Source: Saccharibacillus deserti
GTDB taxonomy: Bacteria > Bacillota > Bacilli > Paenibacillales > Paenibacillaceae
NCBI RefSeq assembly: GCF_013618475.1
Contig: NZ_JABJVN010000010.1
Coordinates: forward strand, 1 to 64,000
Length of the DNA: 64,000 nt
Direction of reading: 5' to 3'
Part shown: positions 1-7,323 of the stretch, piece after piece
Layout of the letters: each line of letters starts with the position of its first letter
How positions within the stretch are numbered: the stretch's first letter is position 1
Translations under genes and position numbers: made by a program
Notes under the pieces: model-generated
Told to the model about the DNA's origin: nothing
Databases searched by the model: none
The model's input: the letters and a program-made list of their open reading frames with translations, nothing else

Positions 1-70
1 TGGGGACCAAATATAAGAATAAATTTGATTGGGGCCACTCCCTGTCTATCAAGATTTTTGCTGATTTCCT

Positions 71-162
71 ATAACGTTCCTGTATTCACGACCCGACGAA
101 TGTTGGGTGTCTGGCGTATGCCAGACCAAGGACGAATGTCCGCAGCGTGAATATTATGTTAT
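71..162. repeat. Structured attC-like repeat, copy 1
   Basis: A 92 bp element opens with ATAACGTTCC and closes with TTATGTTAT. Nested pairings are visible: TCCTATAAC (67-75) with GTTATAGGA (158-166), and ATTCACG (84-90) with CGTGAAT (146-152). Between them are three hairpins with 4-base loops: 91-108, 109-126 and 130-141. Copies 2 and 3 keep the ends and the architecture but change stem bases on both sides. The plan of a terminal TAAC/GTTA pair, an inner conserved arm and a variable structured centre is that of an integron attC site, but no integrase is in the window. The bases on either side (1-66 and 167-309) are AT-rich and show no gene. Confidence 0.8.
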
Positions 163-309
163 AGGATGTCAGCTTCTTCTTCGACATGCCTCCATCTTAT
201 TCATTTCTTCTCTTTAAATCCGAACTTTATTCTGTTCTTATAGGGTTCTTAAATATTTATTTATAGGCTTTACTTCTCACTTCGCTTTTCTAAATGATCT
301 TTCTTCCCT

Positions 310-528
310 TTAGTTTTTATAGCCTTTTTCGTTTTCTGATTTCATTTTATACAAGTCTCTTCCTAGCAGGATCAGCAGGACTACTGAGATGACTAAGATT
401 AAAAAACCAAGCACGGCAGACCCTCGTTTTTCATTGAAGTTATTTATCATCATTATCAATCCATTTATAGCATTTAAGCCAAACAAAATAAGTAGTAATT
501 TTGAAGAAGTTTTTGATCTCGTATTCAT
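310..528 (-). CDS. Small two-helix membrane protein of unknown function
   Basis: A 72-residue protein with two hydrophobic segments, about residues 11-28 (LLLILFGLNAINGLIMMI) and 39-57, and a charged C-terminal tail. I chose the ATG at 528 because AAGGAG then lies 7 bases upstream; the ATG two codons earlier sits too close to that site. I recognise no family. The gene is clearly more AT-rich than the chromosomal genes from 1.9 kb on. It lies between two copies of the structured repeat (71-162 downstream, 566-656 upstream), so gene plus downstream repeat forms a cassette-like unit. I infer horizontal or cassette origin; membrane location follows from the hydrophobic segments. Confidence 0.6.
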   Translation of the reverse strand: MNTRSKTSSKLLLILFGLNAINGLIMMINNFNEKRGSAVLGFLILVISVVLLILLGRDLYKMKSENEKGYKN

Positions 529-565
529 TATCATTCTCCTTTAATATGCTATTCGCTGATTTCCT

Positions 566-656
566 ATAACGTTCCCGTATTCACGACCCGGCAGTGCCGG
601 GTGTCCGGCGTATGCCGGGCCAAGGGCGTACGCCCGCAGCGTGAATATTATGTTAT
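566..656. repeat. Structured attC-like repeat, copy 2
   Basis: A 91 bp copy running from ATAACGTTCC to TTATGTTAT. Its hairpins are CCCGGC-agt-GCCGGG, TCCGGC-gtat-GCCGGG and GGGC-gtac-GCCC. Compared with copies 1 and 3, the stems change on both strands together (for example GGAC/GTCC becomes GGGC/GCCC), so structure is conserved more strictly than sequence. The 20 bases GCTGATTTCCTATAACGTTC at the left edge are identical to copy 1. It lies 25 bp after the stop of the upstream minus-strand gene and 37 bp before the start of the next one. Confidence 0.8.
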
Positions 657-681
657 CAGAAGTTCATGACCTCGTAGCTTA

Positions 682-1146
682 TCACTCAAATTCTGCTTTT
701 ATTATTTTTGTTTTAATTGATTCTATTATGAGTTTCTTCCCTTTCCTATCTTGTTCGGTTTTAACTTCTCTTTCAAAAACGATATCTAGTTCTTCCATTC
801 CTAATTCACTTAATAAGGTTTTACTCTCCGTCCTTATCTTCTCCCACATTAAATTATTACTCAATTCATTAGGATCACAGAAAAAATTGGACTCCTGGTC
901 TTTGATAGATTCTTGTAAAAACTCACTATAACGATTCAGACAATCAAGTGCTTTTCCGTTAAATAAATTGGACGCATGCAGCCCAGCCTTTTGATCTCTA
1001 TAATGCCATTCGAATTCCATTAGCATTTCGTCTCCAATACATCCGTATCCCATAATCTCAATTTGTTTATAAGAGGGTGATGATAAGGTAATCAATGTTT
1101 TTATGAGTTCTTCATAGTGGTATTGCATGACTTCACTATCATTCAT
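682..1146 (-). CDS. Hypothetical cassette-borne protein, 154 aa
   Basis: A soluble, acidic 154-residue protein without signal peptide or membrane segment. I recognise no domain. The start at 1146 (MNDSEVMQYHYEE) is chosen over the longer frame because AGGAGG lies 5 bases upstream; the extra 20 codons of the longer frame run into the structured repeat at 1176-1267. The gene is AT-rich like its neighbour and unlike the rest of the window. In transcription order the array reads repeat 3, this gene, repeat 2, the small membrane protein, repeat 1. Each gene is therefore followed closely by a repeat. Function cannot be stated; accessory or defence roles are common for cassette genes but nothing here shows one. 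Confidence 0.6.
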   Translation of the reverse strand: MNDSEVMQYHYEELIKTLITLSSPSYKQIEIMGYGCIGDEMLMEFEWHYRDQKAGLHASNLFNGKALDCLNRYSEFLQESIKDQESNFFCDPNELSNNLMWEKIRTESKTLLSELGMEELDIVFEREVKTEQDRKGKKLIIESIKTKIIKAEFE

Positions 1147-1175
1147 AATGTCCTCCTGTTCTTCATGAATTTCTG

Positions 1176-1267
1176 ATAACGTTCCTGTATTCACGACCCG
1201 ACGCATGTCGGGTGTCCGGCGAATGCCGGACCAAGGACGTATGTCCGCAGCGTGAATATTATGTTAT
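1176..1267. repeat. Structured attC-like repeat, copy 3
   Basis: A 92 bp copy from ATAACGTTCC to TTATGTTAT with hairpins CCCGAC-gcat-GTCGGG, GTCCGGC-gaat-GCCGGAC and GGAC-gtat-GTCC. It is the first repeat of the array in the minus-strand gene direction. No fourth full copy occurs in the window. The following 630 bases up to the regulator gene hold only tandem repeats and terminators. Confidence 0.8.
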
Positions 1268-1311
1268 GTGTTGCTTCTGTCTTCCTGCGTTACCTTCAAA
1301 GGTTCCTTCAT

Positions 1312-1540
1312 CGCCGGGCATACTCCGGTTCCGAGTCCACTTCGTCTGCTTTACTCACCGCCGGGCATGCTTCGGTTCCGAATCTACTTCGTCTGCTTTA
1401 CTCACCGCCGAACGTGCTTCGATTCCGAATCTGCTTCGTCTGTTTTACTCACCGCCGGGCGTGCTTCGGTTCCGAATTTGCTTCGTTTGCTTTACTCTCG
1501 CTGGGCGCGCTTCGATTCCGAATCTGCTACATTAGTTTGA
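1312..1540. repeat. 47 bp tandem repeat, five copies
   Basis: Units start at 1312, 1359, 1406, 1453 and 1499, giving a period of 47 bp (46 for the last step). Each opens with a CGCCGGGC-like block followed by a TGCTTCG/GTTCCGAAT block and ends near TTTACTCAC. Because 47 is not a multiple of three and the unit lacks stops, all three forward frames stay open across the tract. The resulting peptides are low-complexity and have no convincing start signal, so I treat the tract as non-coding. Confidence 0.85.
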
Positions 1541-1602
1541 TCAGCTCTTTAACAATTCTCAGCTTTTAAATTGCTCTTAAATCTGCCCTTCAGAAGTTAC
1601 AC

Positions 1603-1700
1603 ATAACGTCTTATTTACGAACTTCGCCAATCCTCCTATTCCCGTAGTATTCACGAACTTCCTACAATCCTTATTCCCTGCGGTATTTACGAACCTTTTG
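1603..1700. repeat. 36 bp tandem repeat derived from the structured repeat's left arm
   Basis: After ATAACGTC at 1603, units resembling TATTCACGAACTTC start at 1612, 1648 and 1684, a 36 bp period with about 2.5 copies. The opening ATAACGTC...TTTACGA resembles the left end of the 92 bp repeats (ATAACGTTCC...ATTCACGA), so this looks like a decayed and amplified half-element. I see no gene from 1147 to 1895. Confidence 0.65.
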
Positions 1701-1753
1701 CTCCACCTCGTTCATCATATCATTTTTTGGGAATTCAAGGATTATATTCATTG

Positions 1754-1789
1754 AAAAAAGAACCCGGGAAATTCCTCCCGGGTTCTTTT
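1754..1789. terminator. Bidirectional rho-independent terminator
   Basis: AAAAGAACCCGGG and CCCGGGTTCTTTT form a perfect 13 bp stem around an 8-base loop, with A and T runs on both sides. It separates the cassette-like patch from the phosphonate cluster. Confidence 0.8.
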
Positions 1790-1861
1790 AAATACCGTCC
1801 ATTCCCGCCCGACGGTTCCCACTCCTACTATTCGATTCCCTTCCCTCCCCACCAAACGCCA

Positions 1862-1885
1862 AAAATCCGCGCTCGGCGCGGATTC
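1862..1885 (-). terminator. Terminator of the phosphonate cluster
   Basis: Read on the minus strand, AATCCGCGC-CGA-GCGCGGATT is followed by TTTTT. It lies 11 bp after the stop of the DeoR-family gene and so closes the whole minus-strand cluster. Confidence 0.85.
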
Positions 1886-1895
1886 ATCGGGAAGC

Positions 1896-2702
1896 TTATT
1901 CGGTTTCGGATGCGGAGGTGTATTCCGGATAAATCCAGGTGACCGCCATTTTCTTGAGAGCGGCTTTCCATTCGGGCGGGGGCTCGCGGTCCGATACGAT
2001 CTGCTGGATCTCCGGAAGATCCGTAATCTTGGCTACGGTTCTTTTGTCGATCTTCGAGAAGTCGGCTACGACGATCGCCGTCTCCGAGTTGCGGACCATC
2101 TGCCGGGTGAACACCGCTTTTTCGTAATCGTAGCTGGTGATGCCGTACTTTAGAGAAACGCCGTCCACGGAGACGAACGATTTGTTCACATAGAAATCTT
2201 CCAGCACTTTTTCGGCAATGGGGCCGGAGACGCGCAGATGCTTGGCGCTGACTTCCCCGCCGATAAACACCAGCTTCCCGTCGAACGTGCCGCGTTTCTG
2301 GAATTCGATAATCAGCATCAGCACCGGCACCGAATTCGTCAGGATCGTCAGGTTTTGCTTGCCTTCCAGACAATGAACGATCTGCAGGGCCGTACTGCCT
2401 TCGTCCACGATGATCACGTCGTTATCTTCGACCAACCCCGCGGCCAACTGGCCGATGGTGCGTTTGGCTTCCACATGGACCGCCTCGCGTTCCAGCAGAG
2501 GCGGCTCGGCTTCCGGCTTGAATTTCACCGCGCCTCCGTATACTTTTTTCAGTTTGCTTTCTCTCTCCAGCTCTTCGAGATCCCGGCGGATCGTTTCGGT
2601 AGAGACTTCGAACAGCGTGGAGAGCTCGCCCGCGATCACTTTGCCTCTCTCATTGAGGAGAGTCATGATCGTCTCTTTTCTTGCTTCGCTGGCAAGGGAC
2701 AA
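1896..2702 (-). CDS. DeoR-family transcriptional regulator of the phosphonate cluster
   Basis: A 268-residue repressor-type regulator. The N-terminal winged helix-turn-helix (roughly residues 5-60) carries the DeoR signature STETIRRDLEELE. The rest is the DeoR-C sensor domain, with VDEGSTALQIVHCL and the TNS and GGEV segments typical of sugar-phosphate-sensing folds. I choose the TTG start at 2702, because AAAGGGGG lies 9 bases upstream. The longer ATG frame to 2753 would translate through a TATAAT-like element at 2736-2741. It is the last gene of the cluster, 69 bp after the transporter ATPase. I infer that it controls this cluster, probably through the ACA-rich tracts at 7264-7311 and 12615-12658. 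Its ligand is unknown; family members usually bind phosphorylated sugars, and here phosphonoacetaldehyde or a related compound is possible. Confidence 0.85.
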   Translation of the reverse strand: MSLASEARKETIMTLLNERGKVIAGELSTLFEVSTETIRRDLEELERESKLKKVYGGAVKFKPEAEPPLLEREAVHVEAKRTIGQLAAGLVEDNDVIIVDEGSTALQIVHCLEGKQNLTILTNSVPVLMLIIEFQKRGTFDGKLVFIGGEVSAKHLRVSGPIAEKVLEDFYVNKSFVSVDGVSLKYGITSYDYEKAVFTRQMVRNSETAIVVADFSKIDKRTVAKITDLPEIQQIVSDREPPPEWKAALKKMAVTWIYPEYTSASETE

Positions 2703-2771
2703 TCTGCCATTCCCCCTTTCACATCGTGAACTTTTATTATAGGGGCTGCGCATTCAATAATAAAGAGCCTT

Positions 2772-3887
2772 TCAGACATGCTGCGTCAAGTTCAATCCTC
2801 CGTTTTCCGTATCGAACAGATGGAATTTATCCGCTTTGAATGTTACATAAATGTCGTCGCCCGCTTCGACTTGAACTTCGTTGCCGGTCAACAGACGGAT
2901 CATCGTGTCCAGCCTCCCTTCGGGATCCATGGCTTTCACCAGTTTCCCGCTGCCCAGATGCTCGACCAGATCGACTTTCATCCGCAGACTGCCCGGCTGA
3001 TCCGCGGAACAGATCGAGATATCGTGCGGGCGGATCCCGAAGCGGACCGTTTTGCCCATATGCTCTTTTTCCAGTCGGCGCTCTGCGGGCAGTTCGTATT
3101 CGAAGCCTTCCGTCAAGACGGTCTGTCTGCCGCCGCTCTCTTTCAGTTGACCCAGGATCAGGTTCATCGGCGGACTCCCAAGGAAACTTGCGACAAACAG
3201 ATTAACGGGATGGTTGAACAGCTCGTGCGGAGGCGCGTACTGCTGAATCCGGCCTCCGTTGAGGATCGCGACCCGGTCGGAAATCGCGAGCGCTTCTTCT
3301 TGATCGTGCGTCACAATGATCGTGGTGACGCCAAGCTTGCGCTGGATTTTGCGAATTTCGTCGCGGACATCCAGCTTCAGGCGGGCATCCAGATTGGACA
3401 TCGGTTCATCCAGCAGGAGAATCTCCGGATCTTTGGACAGCGCCCGCGCCATAGCGACCCGCTGCTGCTGACCGCCCGACAGCTGCGAAGGCTTGCGGTC
3501 CAGCAGATGATCGATCTGCAGGATCCGGCTGGTTTCTTTGGCCCGTTCATACGCTTCGCGCTTCGGCATTTTGCGTTCCCGCAGCGGAAAGGCAATATTG
3601 TCTCTCACCGTCAGATGCGGATACAGGGCGTAAGACTGGAACACCATCCCGATATTGCGGTCTTTGGGTTCCGTGTGGTTGACCAGTTTGCCGTTAAAAT
3701 GAATTTCGCCGGAGGTCGGTTTTAGCAGTCCGGCCAGCATCATCAGAGTGGTCGTTTTGCCGCAGCCGGAAGGGCCGAGCAGCGCGACGAATTCGCCTTT
3801 GCGGATCTCGAGATTCAGCCCGTCTACCGCCCGTCCGCTTTCCTGCTTGCCTTCGTATTCCTTGACGATATTACTCAGCGTAATCAT
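2772..3887 (-). CDS. ABC importer ATPase, MalK/UgpC/MsmX type
   Basis: A 371-residue ATPase energising the importer encoded just upstream. It shows Walker A GPSGCGKTTT (about residues 37-46), the signature LSGGQQQRVAMARAL, Walker B ILLLDEPMSNLDA and the switch histidine in TIIVTHDQEEA. The C-terminal 130 residues form the TOBE/OB regulatory region typical of carbohydrate-type (CUT1) ATPases, which explains the length over the usual 250 residues. Its start overlaps the preceding permease stop by 4 bp (ATGA), so the two are translationally coupled. The dedicated ATPase next to its permeases contrasts with the shared MsmX used by many Firmicute CUT1 systems. Confidence 0.93.
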   Translation of the reverse strand: MITLSNIVKEYEGKQESGRAVDGLNLEIRKGEFVALLGPSGCGKTTTLMMLAGLLKPTSGEIHFNGKLVNHTEPKDRNIGMVFQSYALYPHLTVRDNIAFPLRERKMPKREAYERAKETSRILQIDHLLDRKPSQLSGGQQQRVAMARALSKDPEILLLDEPMSNLDARLKLDVRDEIRKIQRKLGVTTIIVTHDQEEALAISDRVAILNGGRIQQYAPPHELFNHPVNLFVASFLGSPPMNLILGQLKESGGRQTVLTEGFEYELPAERRLEKEHMGKTVRFGIRPHDISICSADQPGSLRMKVDLVEHLGSGKLVKAMDPEGRLDTMIRLLTGNEVQVEAGDDIYVTFKADKFHLFDTENGGLNLTQHV

Positions 3888-4714
3888 ACCTGCTTCGCCC
3901 CTCCCAAGTTGACCTTCATGAATACTTTTTGGGTGAAAATGTAGAACACGATAATCGGCAGCGTATAAAACAGTCCGATTGCGGTAATCAGTCCGTAGTT
4001 CAGGATCTGATCTTCTTTGGTGACCAGTCGGGCCAAATAACCGGCGAGCGTCAGCATATCGTCATTGAAGATCAGCAGTTTGAACAGAAACCATTCGCCG
4101 TACGCTCCCAGAAAAGAAAAGACCGAGATAGCGCCGATCCCCGGCAGCACGAACGGGACCAGCACTTTTTTGAACGCGCCGTAGCGGGTGCAGCCGTCCA
4201 CCATCGCCGCCCACTCGATATCCCAGGGCACTTCGTCGAAGAACCCTTTCATGATATAGACACGCCCGGGAAGGGATCCCGTGACCGCCACCAGCAGCAC
4301 ACCCAGATACGTATTGACCAGATGCATCTGCACCAGGATAAAGAAGGTTGCGATAATCAGCGTGATGCCCGGGAAAGAACGCATCAGAAACAGGAATTTC
4401 ATCGCGGCGTTTTTCCCTTTGAAGTCGAGCCTCGAAAAAGCGTACGCGGTCGGGACCGAGATAAACACTTCGAGAAACACGATCAGAAACGAATAAACCA
4501 GGGTGTTCAGCACGATCGGCCAGATCAGCGGAAGTTCGACGCCGGCATATTCGACAGGTTCGCGGAAAAAGGAAAAGTTCTCGAACGAAAACTGTCCGGT
4601 CGTGAAATTCAGCGTCGCGGCCAGAAAATACCAGACGATCATGGCGATGATCGGCAGGGTGAACAAAGTCAGATACGTATGTACGAGCAGTTGTTTGAGC
4701 GTACGGGTCGACAT
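3884..4714 (-). CDS. ABC importer permease, MalG/UgpE-like
   Basis: A 276-residue inner-membrane permease with six predicted helices. The first is near residues 15-35 (LFTLPIIAMIVWYFLAATL) and the last near 245-265. The EAA loop that docks on the ATPase is visible around EWAAMVDGCTRYGAFKKVL. The length and the plan match MalG/UgpE-class subunits of carbohydrate (CUT1) importers. It overlaps the ATPase gene by 4 bp and follows the partner permease after 19 bp. It has no features of a classical PhnE phosphonate permease, which is what makes its place beside phnWX notable. The substrate is inferred only from context. Confidence 0.9.
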   Translation of the reverse strand: MSTRTLKQLLVHTYLTLFTLPIIAMIVWYFLAATLNFTTGQFSFENFSFFREPVEYAGVELPLIWPIVLNTLVYSFLIVFLEVFISVPTAYAFSRLDFKGKNAAMKFLFLMRSFPGITLIIATFFILVQMHLVNTYLGVLLVAVTGSLPGRVYIMKGFFDEVPWDIEWAAMVDGCTRYGAFKKVLVPFVLPGIGAISVFSFLGAYGEWFLFKLLIFNDDMLTLAGYLARLVTKEDQILNYGLITAIGLFYTLPIIVFYIFTQKVFMKVNLGGAKQV

Positions 4715-4733
4715 CGGGCAGCCGCCTTTCCGG

Positions 4734-5681
4734 TTAGTCTTCGATTCTCGAAGGCTTGATCATTTCGTCAAAATCGAACAGCCGCAAAAACAGCAGCGTA
4801 AGCACGAACGAGATCGCCACGACGATCAGCGAGACCGCCGCACCGTAGCCGTAGTACTTCAGGTTGAACGCCTGCTGGTACGCGTACAGCGACAGCGTGG
4901 TCGTGTCTCTCATCGGACCGCCGTTCGTCAGCAGCATAATGAAGAAGTACGAAGAGACGAATCCGATCAGCTCCGAGATGGTAATATACATCAGCGGCCA
5001 TTTGAGCGTCGGCATAATGATCTTCAGAATAACCGACTTCTCGCTGGCTCCGTCCACTTTGGCCGCCTTGTACAGATCTTCGGGAATCGAATTGATCGCG
5101 GCGGACAGCAGAATCATCCCTCCCGAGATCGTGGAGACGACGGTCGCCAGAATGACGATCGCCATAGCCGCTTTGGAGAACCAAGATACCGGATCGGATT
5201 CCAGTCCGAACTGCAGCAGAATCCGGTTCACCAGCCCGCCTTCCGTGGGATCGAACAGATACTTCCAGAACGTGACATAGACGACGGCAGGAATGATGCT
5301 CGGGATCAGCCATAGTACCCGGTACACGACGGCCGCTATTTTTCCTTTGAGAAAATACTGCGTGGCGACCGAGATGACCAGGGCAAACAGCAGGGAGATC
5401 GCCAACGACAAAACAGCAAAAATTGCCGTGTTGCGCAGGATGTCGGGAAGATTATAGTCGGCGAATACCCGTTTGAAATTTTCAAGTCCTACGAACTTCG
5501 GCTTCATTGACGCATTCAGATCGGTAAAAGACATGGCGACGGTCGCCAGTGCCGGCAGCACGAAAAAGACAAGCACCAGCGCGGCGAACGGCATAATGAA
5601 CAGGTAAGGGTAAATCTTTTTTTTGAACGGTTTGCGGTAAGCAGGCCCCACTGCGGCAGGCCGGTCCGTAAGATGATCCAT
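4734..5681 (-). CDS. ABC importer permease, MalF/UgpA-like
   Basis: A 315-residue permease with a cytoplasmic N-terminal tail of about 25 residues. A first helix around 27-50 (LFIMPFAALVLVFFVLPAL) and five more follow, and the coupling loop is seen in LYKAAKVDGASEKSVILKI. Family knowledge places it as the MalF/UgpA-type half of a CUT1 importer, pairing with the MalG-like subunit next door. The ATG at 5681 has GAGGTG 10 bases upstream. A stable hairpin (5715-5756) lies between it and the binding-protein gene. That arrangement often lowers expression of the membrane genes relative to the abundant binding protein. Confidence 0.9.
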   Translation of the reverse strand: MDHLTDRPAAVGPAYRKPFKKKIYPYLFIMPFAALVLVFFVLPALATVAMSFTDLNASMKPKFVGLENFKRVFADYNLPDILRNTAIFAVLSLAISLLFALVISVATQYFLKGKIAAVVYRVLWLIPSIIPAVVYVTFWKYLFDPTEGGLVNRILLQFGLESDPVSWFSKAAMAIVILATVVSTISGGMILLSAAINSIPEDLYKAAKVDGASEKSVILKIIMPTLKWPLMYITISELIGFVSSYFFIMLLTNGGPMRDTTTLSLYAYQQAFNLKYYGYGAAVSLIVVAISFVLTLLFLRLFDFDEMIKPSRIED

Positions 5682-5714
5682 GCCGGTCTTTCACCTCGTC
5701 TCTCGGATAAGAAA

Positions 5715-5756
5715 GGGAAAAAGGGCTCCGAACCGAAGATCGGATTCCCTTTTCCC
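5715..5756 (-). terminator. Intergenic hairpin, likely attenuator or mRNA stabiliser
   Basis: Between the binding-protein stop and the permease start, GGGAAAAGGGA...CCCTTTTTCCC pair with an inner CCGA/TCGG stem. There is no clean U-run after the stem, so partial termination or 3' protection of the upstream message fits better than a full stop. Confidence 0.55.
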
Positions 5757-5804
5757 AAACAGCGATTTCCGGTAAGGCTGTATTTCTAGCCGCTCTTTCG
5801 TTCG

Positions 5805-7166
5805 TTACGGTTCGATCAGCAGCCGGTCGGAAGGTACATTCTGCTGGGCATCCTTGCGGAACAATTCATAGGCCTGCTCCGCCGTTTGGCCTTTGGTCAG
5901 GATCGCATCGACGCCCAGCACGTACGCTTGGGTATACGTGGCGTAATCGGGCTGCGCCGGACGGGTCCGGGTCAATTCAAGCAGGTAGGCGTGGTCTTTG
6001 TAAAAATCCAGTTTCTTGAACCGCTCGTCTTCCTGCGCTTCCGGCGTTACGGGCAGTTTGCCGCTGGCCAGCGTATGGTTGATCTGCAGATCCGGATCCA
6101 GCACATGCTCGATCAGTTTCTGTACATACGGCATCTTCTCGTCATCCACGCTCGGACCGACATAGATCATCGCCGGGTTGCTGTACGAGACAGGCTTGCC
6201 GCCTTTTTCCGCGGAAGGGATCGGAATCCAGACCACGTTTTCGTTGAACCACTTGTCGAAGCCTTCCGTATCTTCCTGCATGCCTTTGGCTTCGCGCATC
6301 AGCTGATAGAATTCCGTACGGGCAAATTCCGCGAAGATTTCGCCTTTGACGAACATCGGCGCCGCTTTGTCCGTTCCGATCTCGCCGATCGATTTGTCGA
6401 TAACACCGCGGCTGACCGCATCGGCCCAGAAGTCGTATACGTTCTTCGTCTTGCCTGTCAGCACCATCTTGTTCTGCTCGGCGTTGTAATTATAATTGCC
6501 GAACGCGTAATTCCAGCCTTCGAACCGGGTGTCTTCCACCGCGAATCCCATTTTGACCAATTTTTTTTGCTTCGCCTGCTCGGCCAGCTGCTCGAGGTCT
6601 CCGAAAGTGAAGTCGCCGGCATCTACGCGTCCGCGCAGTCCGTCGATCTCGGCCGCCGTCCAGCCCAGTCCTTCAAGCGCCTGGCGGCTGATAAAGACCG
6701 GGGAAGCGTCCATATCCTGAATGGCTCCGTAATAATGACCGTCGTATTTCATAATATCGGTATATGATTCCGGCACATCCTTGAACGCGGCCGAATCTTT
6801 CACCCAATCGATTTCGCGGATAATACCGGCGTTCAGTTCCCATCCGATATCGACACTGGAGTTCATGAAGATATCGGCGACTTTTCCGGCCTGTGCCTGG
6901 AGGATAAGTTCGTCGTCGCCGATTCCCGGCCACCAGTCGATTTTGACCTGCACGCCTTCCGCTTTCAGATCTTCGTTCAAGCGTTTCTCGGCTTCGATAA
7001 AGTTGTCTTTGCGTGCTCCCCAGGTACTTTCCCGGACCGAAATTGTGATTTGTTTCGTTTTTCCATCCGACGAGGCCGCCTCGGCCGCCTCGTTATCCGC
7101 ACTGCAGCCCGCCAGTAAACCTGTGCCCAATACCAGGCCTAACGCGCCAAGAACCAACTTCTTCAT
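5805..7166 (-). CDS. Extracellular solute-binding lipoprotein of the phosphonate cluster
   Basis: A 453-residue lipoprotein. The signal peptide LVLGALGLVLGTGLLAGC ends in an LAGC lipobox with the lipidated cysteine near residue 21, followed by an acidic, serine-rich linker. Length and fold-type motifs fit family 1 extracellular solute-binding proteins (MalE/UgpB type). AGGAGG lies 8 bases before the ATG. It is the first transporter gene after the PbfA-like gene, separated by 157 bp that include an ACA-rich tract which may be an operator. It would capture the cluster's substrate outside the membrane. Its UgpB-like, rather than PhnD/PhnS-like, character suggests a larger or glycosylated/glyceryl phosphonate, but that is inference. 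Confidence 0.9.
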   Translation of the reverse strand: MKKLVLGALGLVLGTGLLAGCSADNEAAEAASSDGKTKQITISVRESTWGARKDNFIEAEKRLNEDLKAEGVQVKIDWWPGIGDDELILQAQAGKVADIFMNSSVDIGWELNAGIIREIDWVKDSAAFKDVPESYTDIMKYDGHYYGAIQDMDASPVFISRQALEGLGWTAAEIDGLRGRVDAGDFTFGDLEQLAEQAKQKKLVKMGFAVEDTRFEGWNYAFGNYNYNAEQNKMVLTGKTKNVYDFWADAVSRGVIDKSIGEIGTDKAAPMFVKGEIFAEFARTEFYQLMREAKGMQEDTEGFDKWFNENVVWIPIPSAEKGGKPVSYSNPAMIYVGPSVDDEKMPYVQKLIEHVLDPDLQINHTLASGKLPVTPEAQEDERFKKLDFYKDHAYLLELTRTRPAQPDYATYTQAYVLGVDAILTKGQTAEQAYELFRKDAQQNVPSDRLLIEP

Positions 7167-7263
7167 TCTTCGAATTCCTCCTTGTGGTCTTATCGATGTT
7201 TGGGATTGATCTTACCCCCAGTATGAAGGCCGCATGTCATCCGGAGATTAAATTCAACGCCGA

Positions 7264-7311
7264 TTTTTGTTTTGTTGTTGTTTGTTATTGTTTTAATTGT
7301 TTTTCAATTGT
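7264..7311 (-). promoter_or_regulatory. ACA-rich tract, candidate DeoR-family operator
   Basis: Upstream of the binding-protein gene the minus strand reads CAATTG followed by repeated AAACA/ACAA blocks. A tract with the same blocks and a CAATTG lies at 12615-12658 in front of the first gene of the cluster. DeoR-family operators in Firmicutes are typically AT-rich direct ACAA-type repeats. This is a comparison by eye, not a motif search. Confidence 0.4.
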
Positions 7312-7323
7312 AAAAACGTGCTT

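Noticed and set aside
67-1267. CRISPR array as an explanation of the repeats
   Set aside because: The repeats are 91-92 bp, vary between copies, and are spaced by whole genes rather than 30-40 bp spacers; no cas gene is present.
1312-1540. tRNA-like GGTTCCGAAT blocks in the tandem repeat
   Set aside because: They lack an acceptor stem, D arm and anticodon arm at the right distances; the similarity to a T-arm motif is accidental.
1212-1569. Three overlapping plus-strand frames of 90-107 residues
   Set aside because: They arise from the 47 bp tandem repeat, whose period keeps every forward frame open. There is no start signal and the peptides are permutations of one repeat.
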